A stretch of 43,290 nt of DNA from an uncultured Granulosicoccaceae bacterium (GTDB lineage: Bacteria > Pseudomonadota > Gammaproteobacteria > Granulosicoccales > Granulosicoccaceae). Below the pieces are notes generated by a model that saw nothing but the letters and a program-made list of their open reading frames with translations, had not been told where the DNA came from and ran no database searches. The translations under genes were made by a program, and so were the position numbers. The stretch spans positions 1 to 43,290 of the forward strand of contig CALKXD010000031.1 in the NCBI GenBank assembly GCA_938003855.1. Direction: 5' to 3'. Positions 34,083-42,851 of this stretch are shown here, piece by piece (positions within the stretch are counted from its first letter, which is position 1; every line of letters starts with the position of its first letter).

Positions 34083-35102
34083 TTAGCGAGGCAATGTGGA
34101 GACTTCATCATCCCATTTCTTCAGCAGGCGCTTGCGTTCATCTGATGAACCGTACTTGGCGAAGTCGTAGTCGATCAGCTTGATTGTCGACAGATCAGGA
34201 GCCGATGGCGAGCTTTCAGCGGATTTATTTGACATGACCTGAAACGCGTTCACTTCCAGAGAACGTGATTGCACGGCTGCGGTTAATGCCCAGTCATAGA
34301 ACTTCTGTGCACTCTCGGGGTTGCGGCCGTCTTTAATGATCGACATTGATCCGATCTCGTAGCCGGTGCCTTCGCAGGGAGCGACGACTTTAATCGGGAA
34401 GCCTGCTACCGCCTGCTTGACGGCATCGTGCATGAAGACAATACCGATGGTATTTTCGCCCCGTGCTGCAGCCTTGATGGGAGCAGAACCTGACTTAGTG
34501 TACTGGTTGATGTTTTTGTGCAAGCCTTTCATGAAGTCAAAGCCTTCATCTTCACCAAACAACTGCACTATGGTTGCAAGCGTGGTGTAGGCAGTTCCCG
34601 AGGAATTCGGGTTAGCCATTTGCACATGGCCCTTGTACTCAGGCTTGAGTAAGTCCTTCCAGCACGCCGGAACCGGCAGATTGTTGGCTTTCAGGATATC
34701 TTCATTGTAGCCGTACCCGAGCGCACCCGAATAAATACCAATAGTTTTATTGCCTGAAGATTCTGACTGACGGATCGCCCAGTCATTCAGCTCTCCGCGC
34801 ATGGACGACTCATACGCCACTGTCAGACCTTCTTCAGCGGCCTGCAGGTGCGGGTCACCAGTGCCACCCCACCAGATATCACCCTTAGGGTTATCCGCTT
34901 CCGCCTTGATCTGAGCCATGGTTTCACCGGAACTCTTGCGAGTCATGCTGACCTTGATGCCAGTTTCAGCTTCAAAGCCGTCTGCCATCAGCTGACACCA
35001 GTCTTCCTGAGAGCTGCAGTAATAGGTGAGCTTTTCGGCCGCCATCGCCGGCATCGCCAACGCGGTGGCTAGTAACGGCGCTGAAAGTAGTGCGTATTTC
35101 AT
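34083..35102 (-). CDS. Periplasmic substrate-binding protein, FbpA/AfuA-like
   Basis: Exported binding protein of 339 residues. ATG 35102 has GGAGG six bases upstream and opens a signal peptide (MKYALLSAPLLATALAMPAMAAE), so the longer in-frame start at 35168 is rejected. The mature protein has the extracellular solute-binding type 1 fold: LTYYCSSQEDWCQLMADGFEAETG, GDIWWGGTGDPHLQAAEEGL, PVPACWKDLLKPEYKGHV and NQYTKSGSAPIKAAARGE. The adjacent tyrosine pair that binds iron in classical FbpA is not apparent at the expected place. The TKSGSAP segment is shared with AfuA, a hexose-phosphate binder, and with aminoethylphosphonate binders. Substrate: iron, sugar phosphate or phosphonate. Confidence 0.82.
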   Translation of the reverse strand: MKYALLSAPLLATALAMPAMAAEKLTYYCSSQEDWCQLMADGFEAETGIKVSMTRKSSGETMAQIKAEADNPKGDIWWGGTGDPHLQAAEEGLTVAYESSMRGELNDWAIRQSESSGNKTIGIYSGALGYGYNEDILKANNLPVPACWKDLLKPEYKGHVQMANPNSSGTAYTTLATIVQLFGEDEGFDFMKGLHKNINQYTKSGSAPIKAAARGENTIGIVFMHDAVKQAVAGFPIKVVAPCEGTGYEIGSMSIIKDGRNPESAQKFYDWALTAAVQSRSLEVNAFQVMSNKSAESSPSAPDLSTIKLIDYDFAKYGSSDERKRLLKKWDDEVSTLPR

Positions 35103-35416
35103 TGAATTCCTCCAGTGGTGCTGAGATTTAGAATGGCAACGCCATCCGGGTGTCTTGAGAGTGCACATTTTTTAACCAGGGCGCAAGCGTAACCGCGACA
35201 GCAAGGGCGCGCTCTGCGTAGACTGACGACTGTACCACGCCGGCAATTGAATCGAACAGTGCCACAGCAGTATCGCCGGCAACGAATCCTTTAATGCGGC
35301 TGCGAACAACCGGATTTCCCCGCCTTGCAAAATCACCTGGTTTCGGCTGTAGTAGTCTTGCAGTACATCAGTGCTGCCATTTTTGACTGAACTACCGACA
35401 ACAAGGAGCACGAAAA

Positions 35417-35833
35417 ATGAGTTCATCTACCGGAGGATGCCTCTGTGGCGCAATACGCTACACGCTGAACGCCGACCCTGTTATGGTTGCCGCCTGTCAC
35501 TGCAAAGACTGCCAGAAGCAAACCGGTACAGCCTATTCTGTCGTTATGGGTGTACCGGCCGACGCGGTGTCATTCGACAGCGGTACCCCGAAAACCTACC
35601 AGACTACCGGCACCAGCGGCATGCCCGTCGATCGAAAATTTTGTGGCGACTGCGGTTCTCCAATCCTGACCGATGTCAAAGTCATTGAAGGATTATTGTT
35701 CATAAAAGGCGGCACACTCGATGACACTTCGTCGGTAGAGGTAGGTGCTGAAATCTGGTGTGATTCAAAAGCGCAATGGGCAACCCTGCCCGAGTCTCTG
35801 CCAAAGATGCCTGGTAACCCGCCGGCTGGCTGA
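35417..35833 (+). CDS. GFA family (CENP-V/GFA domain) zinc protein
   Basis: Protein of 138 residues with AAGGAG upstream. Zinc-binding motifs of the glutathione-dependent formaldehyde-activating domain are complete: GGCLCGAIRY, CHCKDCQKQTG and FCGDCGSP. The founding member, Gfa of Paracoccus, was linked to the reaction of formaldehyde with glutathione, but most homologues have unknown roles. It is divergent from the importer operon and shares no transcript with the N-demethylase genes 20 kb away, though those would release formaldehyde. Confidence 0.87.
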   Translation: MSSSTGGCLCGAIRYTLNADPVMVAACHCKDCQKQTGTAYSVVMGVPADAVSFDSGTPKTYQTTGTSGMPVDRKFCGDCGSPILTDVKVIEGLLFIKGGTLDDTSSVEVGAEIWCDSKAQWATLPESLPKMPGNPPAG

Positions 35834-35956
35834 TAACACCGTTGTGAACGGCTACCACTGGCCCGGAGCAGCGCAGAAAAATTTCATTGTTGATAATGAT
35901 TATACAGGGAACCGGCAGGCTGCCTTGCAGCAGTCCAGCCACAAGGGAGAAAGATC

Positions 35957-36370
35957 ATGTCAGTAGAAAATATGCACAACGCCATTAAGGAACTGTACGC
36001 CGTTTATTGCACCAACCCGGAGCAGGCCATTCCTCTGCTCTTACCACTACTGGATGAAAACGTTCACTGGTGCTCACTGGCAGACGGCTGCAAGGGTGCC
36101 GAATTCACGCGCGAACGCAATGGCATTGCCGAGGTACAAAACTACTTTGAAGAACTGGCAGGCGCCTGGGAAATGGTTCGCTTCTGTGCGGACGAATTCG
36201 TCTGTGAAAACGACCGGGTGGTGATGATCGGCAGTTGCGCCTGGAAGCACAGAGGCTCGGGCAACACCATAGATACCCCGAAGATAGATATCTGGAAAAC
36301 CCGCAACGGAAAAATCATTGAGTTTCACGAATACTACGATACAGCGAAACTGGTGCAGGATAGTAGCTAG
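35957..36370 (+). CDS. NTF2-like/SnoaL-fold protein
   Basis: Protein of 137 residues with a GGGAGAAAG ribosome site. The pattern of an N-terminal helix (MHNAIKELYAVYCTNPEQAI), DENVHWCSLADG, a second helix with VQNYFEELAGAWEM and C-terminal strands (DRVVMIGSCAWKHR, PKIDIWKTRNGKIIEFHEYYDTA) is the SnoaL/ketosteroid-isomerase-like fold. Such proteins include isomerases, hydrolases and binding proteins; nothing here fixes the reaction. It is 123 bases after the GFA gene and may be co-transcribed with it. Confidence 0.8.
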   Translation: MSVENMHNAIKELYAVYCTNPEQAIPLLLPLLDENVHWCSLADGCKGAEFTRERNGIAEVQNYFEELAGAWEMVRFCADEFVCENDRVVMIGSCAWKHRGSGNTIDTPKIDIWKTRNGKIIEFHEYYDTAKLVQDSS

Positions 36371-36446
36371 AGACTACACGCTCTGCCAGGCAATGCTGAC
36401 CGGGATGCAATGGCATTTTCCACAACCCGGCTGAGCAGAGGATCCG

Positions 36447-36478
36447 TGGCACCGGGGGTCAACCCGGTGCCAGCCTTT
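36447..36478. terminator. Terminator between convergent genes
   Basis: A perfect 10-base-pair stem (36447-36456 with 36463-36472) with a six-base loop is followed on the plus strand by GCCTTTCTT. It lies between the NTF2-like gene and the convergent lipoprotein gene, and suits at least the plus-strand transcript. Confidence 0.75.
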
Positions 36479-36507
36479 CTTATGATCCCTGTTTTATTAG
36501 CAACAGG

Positions 36508-38778
36508 CTATCGTTCGATGGAGTCTGCATCCGTGTCTGCAGCATCTGACATCAGTTCCTGCAAGCCAGTCAGCAGTGACTCAAACGCTACCGGGTTATA
36601 GGCGGTTTCTGTCTCTACAGCGCGATTTGAGAAGTGCGCTCCGCGTCTGACAAAGCCGTCGTGTTCGATCAGCATGACAGACCCGCTGTCATCAAAATCG
36701 ATTTGATACCGCAGTGCAAACGGCACTGTCAGCTCTATCATTTTCACATCATCGACGGTCACGATTCTCCAGCGCCCATAGCCGAAATCATCGTGCGCTG
36801 GTTTTCCGGTTGAGTCTTGTGTGTCATCGTATAGGACAACATCGGACTCCTGCGGCTTGCAACGCCCCCCTTCGATAGAAGCCGGGACTTCATCGATAGC
36901 TTCGTCGTTCAGTAACTGCAGTGTATCGAGATCTACCTTTGTTGGCAGCTCTCCGTCAGCCTCACCGCTCTCGTTGCGGGTTGATTCCGGTATCTGCTCA
37001 TACAATTTTATTTCTTCCGGCGGGCATTCGGGCATACCCTCAAAGTGCTCCGGGAAATGCTGGAAATATTTAGCCACCCATTGAGCCTTACCCCATTCAT
37101 CACCATCGCTGATCGGCAACAACTCGACATCCAGTGACTGATCATATTCACTGTGCAGCAGCCCTGCCAGGACTGTTCCATTGCCTCCGGTCAGGGCATC
37201 CAGCGTTTTCACGGCAGTGAGACCATCGTCAGTGACCCGGTTTACCACGTTGCAATTACCGTTGTGCTCAGCACAATCACCGTCCGCATCACCAGACCAG
37301 TTAAACAAGGCATATTGACTGTCTTTGCGCTTGATCTTGAATAGATATTCACTGGAATCCGCCGGAAACAGTGTTTCTTCATCGGTAATAATGCGATCCG
37401 GTGTATCAAACTCGTATAAATGCCGTGTGATGTGCTGACCCGCCAGGGACCGCTGCACGGCCTTGATCACCATTGCTCCGTCACTGTGCGTTACCACCGC
37501 ACCACCATCAGCGCTGAACTCTACCGTCGCTTTGCCACCATCGGTAGATGATACCCACTGACCATCAAGCAGCTGCAATACACCGTCACCGTGATCGTCC
37601 GATTCATCCGCTATCGCGATCCATCCGCTGGAGCCCTGATCGTACTCGTATTCAGTCTCGTCTATATGGACACCATCCTCTGCCAGCGATATGTGCGTGT
37701 AGCCGGCCGCACAGTGGAATTCGGGAGCGGTGACGCTGTCGGTAAAAGCTTCATCGTCATAAACTTCATGAACCGAGCATCCAACATCAAAAAAGTAAAA
37801 TCCGTCCTTAAGCATTGCCTCAACGGTAACCGTTTCAACGCGTGGCAGATCCCGCTCGGCCAGTACATCATCCGGTTCAATCTCCTCTGCCGGTATCAGC
37901 TTCCTGGCCAGTGCTTCGGGATCGATGTCGCCGCTTCCCGTTTCACCGTCAGCATCAGCACTATTGCGAACCGCGCTTATCTCTTTGGAAACCGCCTGAG
38001 CGATCTCGGGCAGTAGTTTTCGTATTTCGGTTCGAACCGCTTTGTGCAAGGCCTTGCGAGTGGCCGGATCACCTTCCAGATCTATACCCTGCGCTACCAC
38101 AGCGGATTCGGCGGAATCCTGTATTTCCTGCATCATGCGGGCGACCACCTGAGCGGTTCGGTGCATGTGCCGGAAACGCTCGGCCTTGTCTCCGCTGTCG
38201 GCGTCATCACCTTCGGCCACGTAGTCGGTAAACAGACTGGCATCGTCGTCTTCAGTAGACAGCCCCAGCTCCTGCTTGACAGATGCCTCTGCCTCGGCAA
38301 TATCAACCGATGGATTGTTCTCCAGTTCCTGCTGCACCAATGTCGTTATCGGGCTGATAAATTCACGTTGCGACGGTGGGGCACTGAACATCATCCGCTT
38401 GCCAATCGGCATGTTGTCGTCTTCGTCGATAGCGGTAGCAGGTATGTCTGCAAGAATTGGCTTGCCCTGCGCACCATCCGCTAAAGTCAGTTCGTAGACA
38501 CCGCCATCGCCGGTGGTTGCCACGGGTTCATCAGCATCGCAACTGCCGTTCTCGTTAAGGTCGATGCACACAGTTGCACCACGGATGTACCCGTCCGCCA
38601 CGCGACCGGTCAGTGTTGCATCGGCGGCGCCGTTTGCGGTCGGGATCTGATTTACAGAGTTATCCTGATCGGTCACTTCGGACAGCGGCGTAATGGTTGA
38701 GCTACTCCCGCCGCAAGCGTACAGCGAGCTCACAACGGCCAGGCTTACAAGTGTTCTGGACAATGAAGAGGTATGCAT
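36508..38778 (-). CDS. Large acidic surface lipoprotein of unknown function
   Basis: Predicted lipoprotein of 756 residues with GGAG before the start. The signal peptide ends in a lipobox (SSLYACGGSS, Cys22). An early segment TGRVADGYIRGATVCIDLNENGSCDADEPV resembles the carboxypeptidase-regulatory or SdrD B-like surface modules, with a Ca-binding-like Asp/Asn loop (DLNENGSCD). Residues about 130-310 are helical and charged. The C-terminal half is beta-rich with paired cysteines and two short acidic loops (DADGDCAEHNGNC). The whole chain is strongly acidic, as in marine or halophilic secreted proteins. No enzymatic motif was recognised. It is monocistronic. Confidence 0.7.
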   Translation of the reverse strand: MHTSSLSRTLVSLAVVSSLYACGGSSSTITPLSEVTDQDNSVNQIPTANGAADATLTGRVADGYIRGATVCIDLNENGSCDADEPVATTGDGGVYELTLADGAQGKPILADIPATAIDEDDNMPIGKRMMFSAPPSQREFISPITTLVQQELENNPSVDIAEAEASVKQELGLSTEDDDASLFTDYVAEGDDADSGDKAERFRHMHRTAQVVARMMQEIQDSAESAVVAQGIDLEGDPATRKALHKAVRTEIRKLLPEIAQAVSKEISAVRNSADADGETGSGDIDPEALARKLIPAEEIEPDDVLAERDLPRVETVTVEAMLKDGFYFFDVGCSVHEVYDDEAFTDSVTAPEFHCAAGYTHISLAEDGVHIDETEYEYDQGSSGWIAIADESDDHGDGVLQLLDGQWVSSTDGGKATVEFSADGGAVVTHSDGAMVIKAVQRSLAGQHITRHLYEFDTPDRIITDEETLFPADSSEYLFKIKRKDSQYALFNWSGDADGDCAEHNGNCNVVNRVTDDGLTAVKTLDALTGGNGTVLAGLLHSEYDQSLDVELLPISDGDEWGKAQWVAKYFQHFPEHFEGMPECPPEEIKLYEQIPESTRNESGEADGELPTKVDLDTLQLLNDEAIDEVPASIEGGRCKPQESDVVLYDDTQDSTGKPAHDDFGYGRWRIVTVDDVKMIELTVPFALRYQIDFDDSGSVMLIEHDGFVRRGAHFSNRAVETETAYNPVAFESLLTGLQELMSDAADTDADSIER

Positions 38779-39242
38779 AAATGCTCCTTATCGACGCGAC
38801 ACACAGGCTCGACAGCTACCTCTGCGCGAGAGTTGATTAATCTACCGACGCCTGTACTTTCGGCAACAAAATGCAACACTTAAGCGCCGTGTTTTGCCAT
38901 AAACGTTAAGTAACACCGGCATTCGAAAGCCCGCCGGAATAAGCTGATGTTTTCACACGAAATGTCGCGGACCGGCGACGGGGCTTTCACCACCGCTTCG
39001 TCACGCAACGCAACCGGGCCGCTCAACAGCCACCCCACAGACAAACACCGGCAATTGGCTGTGGAAAGGCGCCGGCACAATGCCCGCATCGGAGGGTCAT
39101 CAGCGACTCCGATCCTATCTATTCGTATCGGCTGACCCCTGCCGGTACAATTTAAACTTGGCAAGCGCATTAATTAGCACGGTCAATCCACTTATTAAAA
39201 CGGCCTTCCGGTGTTTTCACGGTACAACGCAGAGAACAGACT
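38779..39242. other. Divergent intergenic region, no gene supported
   Basis: This 464-base gap separates the minus-strand lipoprotein from the plus-strand dehydrogenase and must hold both promoters. The open frames inside it have arginine-rich, non-protein-like composition and no ribosome site. I found no strong palindrome or RNA gene. Confidence 0.5.
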
Positions 39243-40034
39243 ATGTCCGCACACCCCTTCAACTTAGCAGGTCGTCGAGCACTAATTACAGGCGGCAGCA
39301 AAGGTATTGGTGAAGCTATCGCTGTCGCTTTTGCGCGCGCCGGCGCTGATGTAATGATCGCCTCCCGCACCGCCACTGAGCTTGAACAGGCATCGACACG
39401 CATCGCTACCGCATCCACCGACACGCAAGGCACCAAAGCACCCGAAATCCACTGGCACCAGACAGATATGACCTCACGCATCGAGGTCGATCAGCTTGCC
39501 GAGGCTGCCATCCGCAAACTGGGCGGCGTGGACATATTAGTCAACAATGCCGGTGGCAATACTCCGGAATTGTTGTCCGGCATCAATGATGAGTCGTGGG
39601 ACCGGATGATCGAGCTCAACCTGACCAGTTGCATTCGGCTGGCGCGCACGCTGTCAATTCCAATGACGGATCAGGGCTGGGGACGGATTATCTATATCGC
39701 CTCGATAATGGGCAGCGTGGGTGCCGCCGGTCGCTCTGCCTATTGCGCGACCAAAGCGGCACTGATCGGGTCGAGCCATGCACAGGCTATCGAACTCGGG
39801 CCTGCCGGCGTTACCGTCAACTGCATTTCTCCAGGCCCGGTTCTGACCGATCTGCCGCGTAACGCACTAAGCCCGCAACAACGCGAGCGATTTACCGAAG
39901 CCACTGCGCTGGGACGATGGGGTCAACCGGAAGAAATTACCGGGCCGGCACTACTATTGGCAAGCGATGCCGGCAGCTATATCACCGGGGCTAATCTGAC
40001 GGTGGATGGTGGAGTAACGATCAAGGGGTTTTAA
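39243..40034 (+). CDS. Short-chain dehydrogenase/reductase (SDR)
   Basis: Classical SDR of 263 residues. The Rossmann motif is TGGSKGIGEA (about 17-26), then NNAGGN, the catalytic Ser in YIASIMGSVG, Tyr-x3-Lys in SAYCATKAAL, the PG motif in CISPGPVLTD and the C-terminal ITGANLTVDGG. Substrate is probably a small alcohol, sugar or acyl group, not decidable from sequence. It appears to be a single-gene unit: the upstream gene is divergent and nothing coding follows for about 740 bases. Confidence 0.88.
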   Translation: MSAHPFNLAGRRALITGGSKGIGEAIAVAFARAGADVMIASRTATELEQASTRIATASTDTQGTKAPEIHWHQTDMTSRIEVDQLAEAAIRKLGGVDILVNNAGGNTPELLSGINDESWDRMIELNLTSCIRLARTLSIPMTDQGWGRIIYIASIMGSVGAAGRSAYCATKAALIGSSHAQAIELGPAGVTVNCISPGPVLTDLPRNALSPQQRERFTEATALGRWGQPEEITGPALLLASDAGSYITGANLTVDGGVTIKGF

Positions 40035-40735
40035 ACAGCACAATCGGCAGCCTGAAACAAGAATGCCCGGACTATGCTCGCAATGCCTGTAGAATCATCC
40101 GACACTTAAAACACAACAACGATATCTGCCTGTCACCTTTACAACGCGCGCCACCCCGCTGTTTGCGGGAGCAATCTATAGACCCCAGAAAAAGATCCAG
40201 GAAGTTCGCCTTACCATACACACTTAGCAGTCGCCTGTGATCAGCGAGGCTACTACGACAGCAGATTTGAGGTTCAATGTGCAGTGCGAGCATCATGGTG
40301 TCAATGCACAGTTGCCGGTCGGTTACTTGGTTAAACCGCCGTACAAGAAGCTTCAATTTAGCTGTTACATTGACACAATGCCGTAAAAGCGAATCACAAG
40401 TGACACTCGATGTGCCGGGTCGACCAAACCACGGGCACTCAGGGAAAAGTCAGACGCTCCCGCTTATTTTAATTAGTGCCTATCCAGAAACAGGGTGTCG
40501 CGAGGATCATTCAGGTGCGTGAGATTTTGCCTACCCTATGTAGGCGCTTAGTTGTTCTTAAGTAACCACCTGTGGTGGGCAAAAGATTGCGTGCCTGAGT
40601 GGTACGCAGTAGCGCTTGTCATTGAATGGGCACTGATTAGTCGAGCCCGCCTTCATGCGGAAACGATAACCCCCGGAGCAGTTGCGGGCGTTGCACCTTA
40701 CAGCAGACGACCCCCGGAAAAAACCGGCTGCCACA
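40035..40735. other. About 700 bases without a supported gene
   Basis: Short open frames occur on both strands (up to about 100 codons), but they are cysteine- and arginine-rich, lack ribosome sites and match no family I know. I see no transposase remnant, tRNA or clear repeat. It may be decayed sequence or hold an unrecognised RNA. Confidence 0.45.
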
Positions 40736-40761
40736 GGCGGAATAGCAATCGCTATTCCGCC
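40736..40761 (-). terminator. Probable terminator of the head-repeat protein gene
   Basis: A perfect 11-base-pair stem (40736-40746 with 40751-40761) with a four-base loop lies 10 bases after the minus-strand stop at 40772. On the minus strand a six-T run follows about 13 bases further, which is distant for a canonical terminator. Confidence 0.6.
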
Positions 40762-40771
40762 GTCACTGTTT

Positions 40772-42742
40772 CTAAATCGCGCTGGCCATATAAACACTAC
40801 AGACAGTGTCACCATCGTCAGGATCAACGGACCGAACACCTAACGGGCCACCCTCAATAAACAACTGCAGTTGCTGCCCGTCACGCAGCACTGATAGCTC
40901 AATCAAATCACCAGTTACAGAGGATGCGGCGGCGGCACGCAAGCCACCGGCACTGAACACTCGCGCGGCACCATACTGCTGTATGACATCACCTGCAAGT
41001 AATCCAGCACGCTCAGCCGCAGAGTTGTTAAGAACGGTCTCTAGAATCACCTGATAGGCAAGATTATTTTCTTTCAGGTATTGCTCATAGCCGGAATCAC
41101 CCAGGGCTTGCCGCAGCGGATTAAATGCGTACAGCAACTGATTGCGAGCCTGGTAAAATCGATCAGTGATCAGCCACCCTTCACGAGTCGCGGTATCCCG
41201 AAGAGACAGCATATCAAGTTGTAACTGCTCGTCAATCGCCACATCGGCTACTGACTTGTCGATGCTGAACACCGATGAAGCCACTACTTTTGCTGGGTCC
41301 GGGGTTTCAATTATTGATTTGGCAAGAGCAAGCTCAGCTTCAGTGGAAGCAAGCTTCAGCTCAAGTGACTCGATTTGTGTAACCAGCATCGAGCGCTCAT
41401 TAGAGGCCAATTCTACCAGCTTGAACAAGGTCTCAATCTGGCTGGCAGTGGATGCGTCTGTAACCGACGTGCCAACTGATGCAACATTCACGGCGCTGCT
41501 GGACGACGAGGTAACCACTTTAGCCACCGGGGCAGCACTTACCGCAATTAAATTTCCACTGGCATCGACTTGTAAGTCACGGATACCCGATCCGGACAAT
41601 CCGCTCAGCGTGTAGCTGCTTACGGTACTTCCAATAGCGATGTTATTCGAACCTGTGGTTGCCGCATTATATCCAATGGCAATAGCATTTGTATGGCCAG
41701 CAGCCACCACCGCGTTACTGCCAACGGCAACAGAACGCGTACCACGAGCCTGTGACTCATTGCCCAGAGCAGTCGCATTTGAGACTCCGGCAATTGCAAG
41801 TCTGCCGACCGCTGTTGAACCGGCACCGCGCGCTTGAGCCCTTTGCCCAAAAGCCGCTGATGAGGTACCCGTAGCAAGGCTTCTGCCGACAGCCGTCGAC
41901 CCATACCCAAGGGCTTGTGCGTCATACCCGAAGGCAGATGCCTGCTGCGCAGTCGCAAGCGATTCTGTGCCGACAGCAGTAGCCCGCACACCTGTTGCTG
42001 AGGTTTCACTACCAAGAGAGACCGCCATAGACGCTGTAGCGGAAGCATCCGGGCCAATTGCGGTGGCATAGGCAGCGGTCGCCTGTGCTCCATCAAAATC
42101 ACTATCACCGGTAATATCACCACCGATTGCGATGGCTCCGTTAAAGGTGGCTACTGAACTACTACCTACCGCAATTGCGTAACTTCCAGACGCTTCCGCC
42201 TTAGCACCAAGTGCCACCGAGTTAGATGCAGAACTTATTGATGACTCGCCCAGTGCTGCGCTGAAGACACCGTCTGACTTGGAAAAAATTCCCATCGCAA
42301 TACTGGCAATGCCAGCGGCTGAGGACCCGGTTCCAACAGTTGTTCCACTACTACCTGCGGTCGCAGAAAATCCGATCGCCGTGCCGCTATTCTCGTTTGC
42401 GGAGGCAATACTGCCCACGGCCGTAGCAGATCTGCCCAGAGCCCGGGAGGCTCGCCCTAGTGCAGTTGATTCAATACCGGCCGATGCTGCAGCGCCCAAT
42501 GCCGTTGAGGAGACTGCGGGGGCAGACGCTCCATGACCAAAAGACGTTGCTGAAGTATCTGTTGCAGTCGCAGAAACACCAACCGCCGTTGAGAAGTCAC
42601 CTGTAGCCGATGAACTACTGCCACATTCAAGTCCCTCCGTTCCACTACCATCGATACAATCCGCTGTTGTTCCTGCGCCGGAGACCAACGGCACCGAAAG
42701 TCCGTACACCACAATAGAGGACACCAATAAACTTCGGCTCAT
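40772..42742 (-). CDS. YadA-like head-repeat protein with coiled coil and C-terminal PDZ-like domain
   Basis: Exported protein of 656 residues. The signal peptide is followed by about 320 residues of YadA/Hia-type head repeats (51-372; units such as STAVG, ATALG and NAIAIG every 14 or so residues), which form a trimeric left-handed beta-roll. A short neck-like region (373-400), a Ser/Val-rich linker, and a heptad coiled coil (about 430-480) come next. In trimeric autotransporters a membrane-anchor barrel would follow. Instead there is a helical region (500-560) and a PDZ-like domain (about 560-635; NSAAERAGLLAGDVIQQYG). It therefore cannot be a self-anchoring autotransporter. A periplasmic or secreted trimer that binds peptide C-termini is one possibility. 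Confidence 0.78.
   Translation of the reverse strand: MSRSLLVSSIVVYGLSVPLVSGAGTTADCIDGSGTEGLECGSSSSATGDFSTAVGVSATATDTSATSFGHGASAPAVSSTALGAAASAGIESTALGRASRALGRSATAVGSIASANENSGTAIGFSATAGSSGTTVGTGSSAAGIASIAMGIFSKSDGVFSAALGESSISSASNSVALGAKAEASGSYAIAVGSSSVATFNGAIAIGGDITGDSDFDGAQATAAYATAIGPDASATASMAVSLGSETSATGVRATAVGTESLATAQQASAFGYDAQALGYGSTAVGRSLATGTSSAAFGQRAQARGAGSTAVGRLAIAGVSNATALGNESQARGTRSVAVGSNAVVAAGHTNAIAIGYNAATTGSNNIAIGSTVSSYTLSGLSGSGIRDLQVDASGNLIAVSAAPVAKVVTSSSSSAVNVASVGTSVTDASTASQIETLFKLVELASNERSMLVTQIESLELKLASTEAELALAKSIIETPDPAKVVASSVFSIDKSVADVAIDEQLQLDMLSLRDTATREGWLITDRFYQARNQLLYAFNPLRQALGDSGYEQYLKENNLAYQVILETVLNNSAAERAGLLAGDVIQQYGAARVFSAGGLRAAAASSVTGDLIELSVLRDGQQLQLFIEGGPLGVRSVDPDDGDTVCSVYMASAI
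41627..42592 (-). repeat. Array of YadA-type head repeats
   Basis: About 320 codons of degenerate short repeats dominated by Ala, Gly, Ser and Thr with a recurring S-x-A-x-G pattern. The reading frame is uninterrupted. Open frames on the opposite strand across this region are compositional shadows. Confidence 0.85.
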
Positions 42743-42851
42743 GCAAACTCCAACTACTCATAACTGCGCGGATTTACGCAGGTACATTGTCCTTAACTCT
42801 GATAAGCATCGCAATAGCTCAGTGCATAACAACAGGGAACTGGTTCTCGTA

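Noticed and set aside
35172-35426. 84-codon minus-strand frame upstream of the FbpA/AfuA-like gene
   Set aside because: It overlaps the GFA gene start and its ribosome site, and has no family resemblance; the gap more likely holds divergent promoters.
40072-40860. Three overlapping open frames of 81-102 codons between the SDR and head-repeat genes
   Set aside because: No ribosome sites, Cys/Arg-rich composition and no recognisable motif on either strand.
41166-41615. Plus-strand open frames (up to 149 codons) across the head-repeat gene
   Set aside because: Low-complexity Ser/Ala/Thr composition mirrors the repeats on the other strand.
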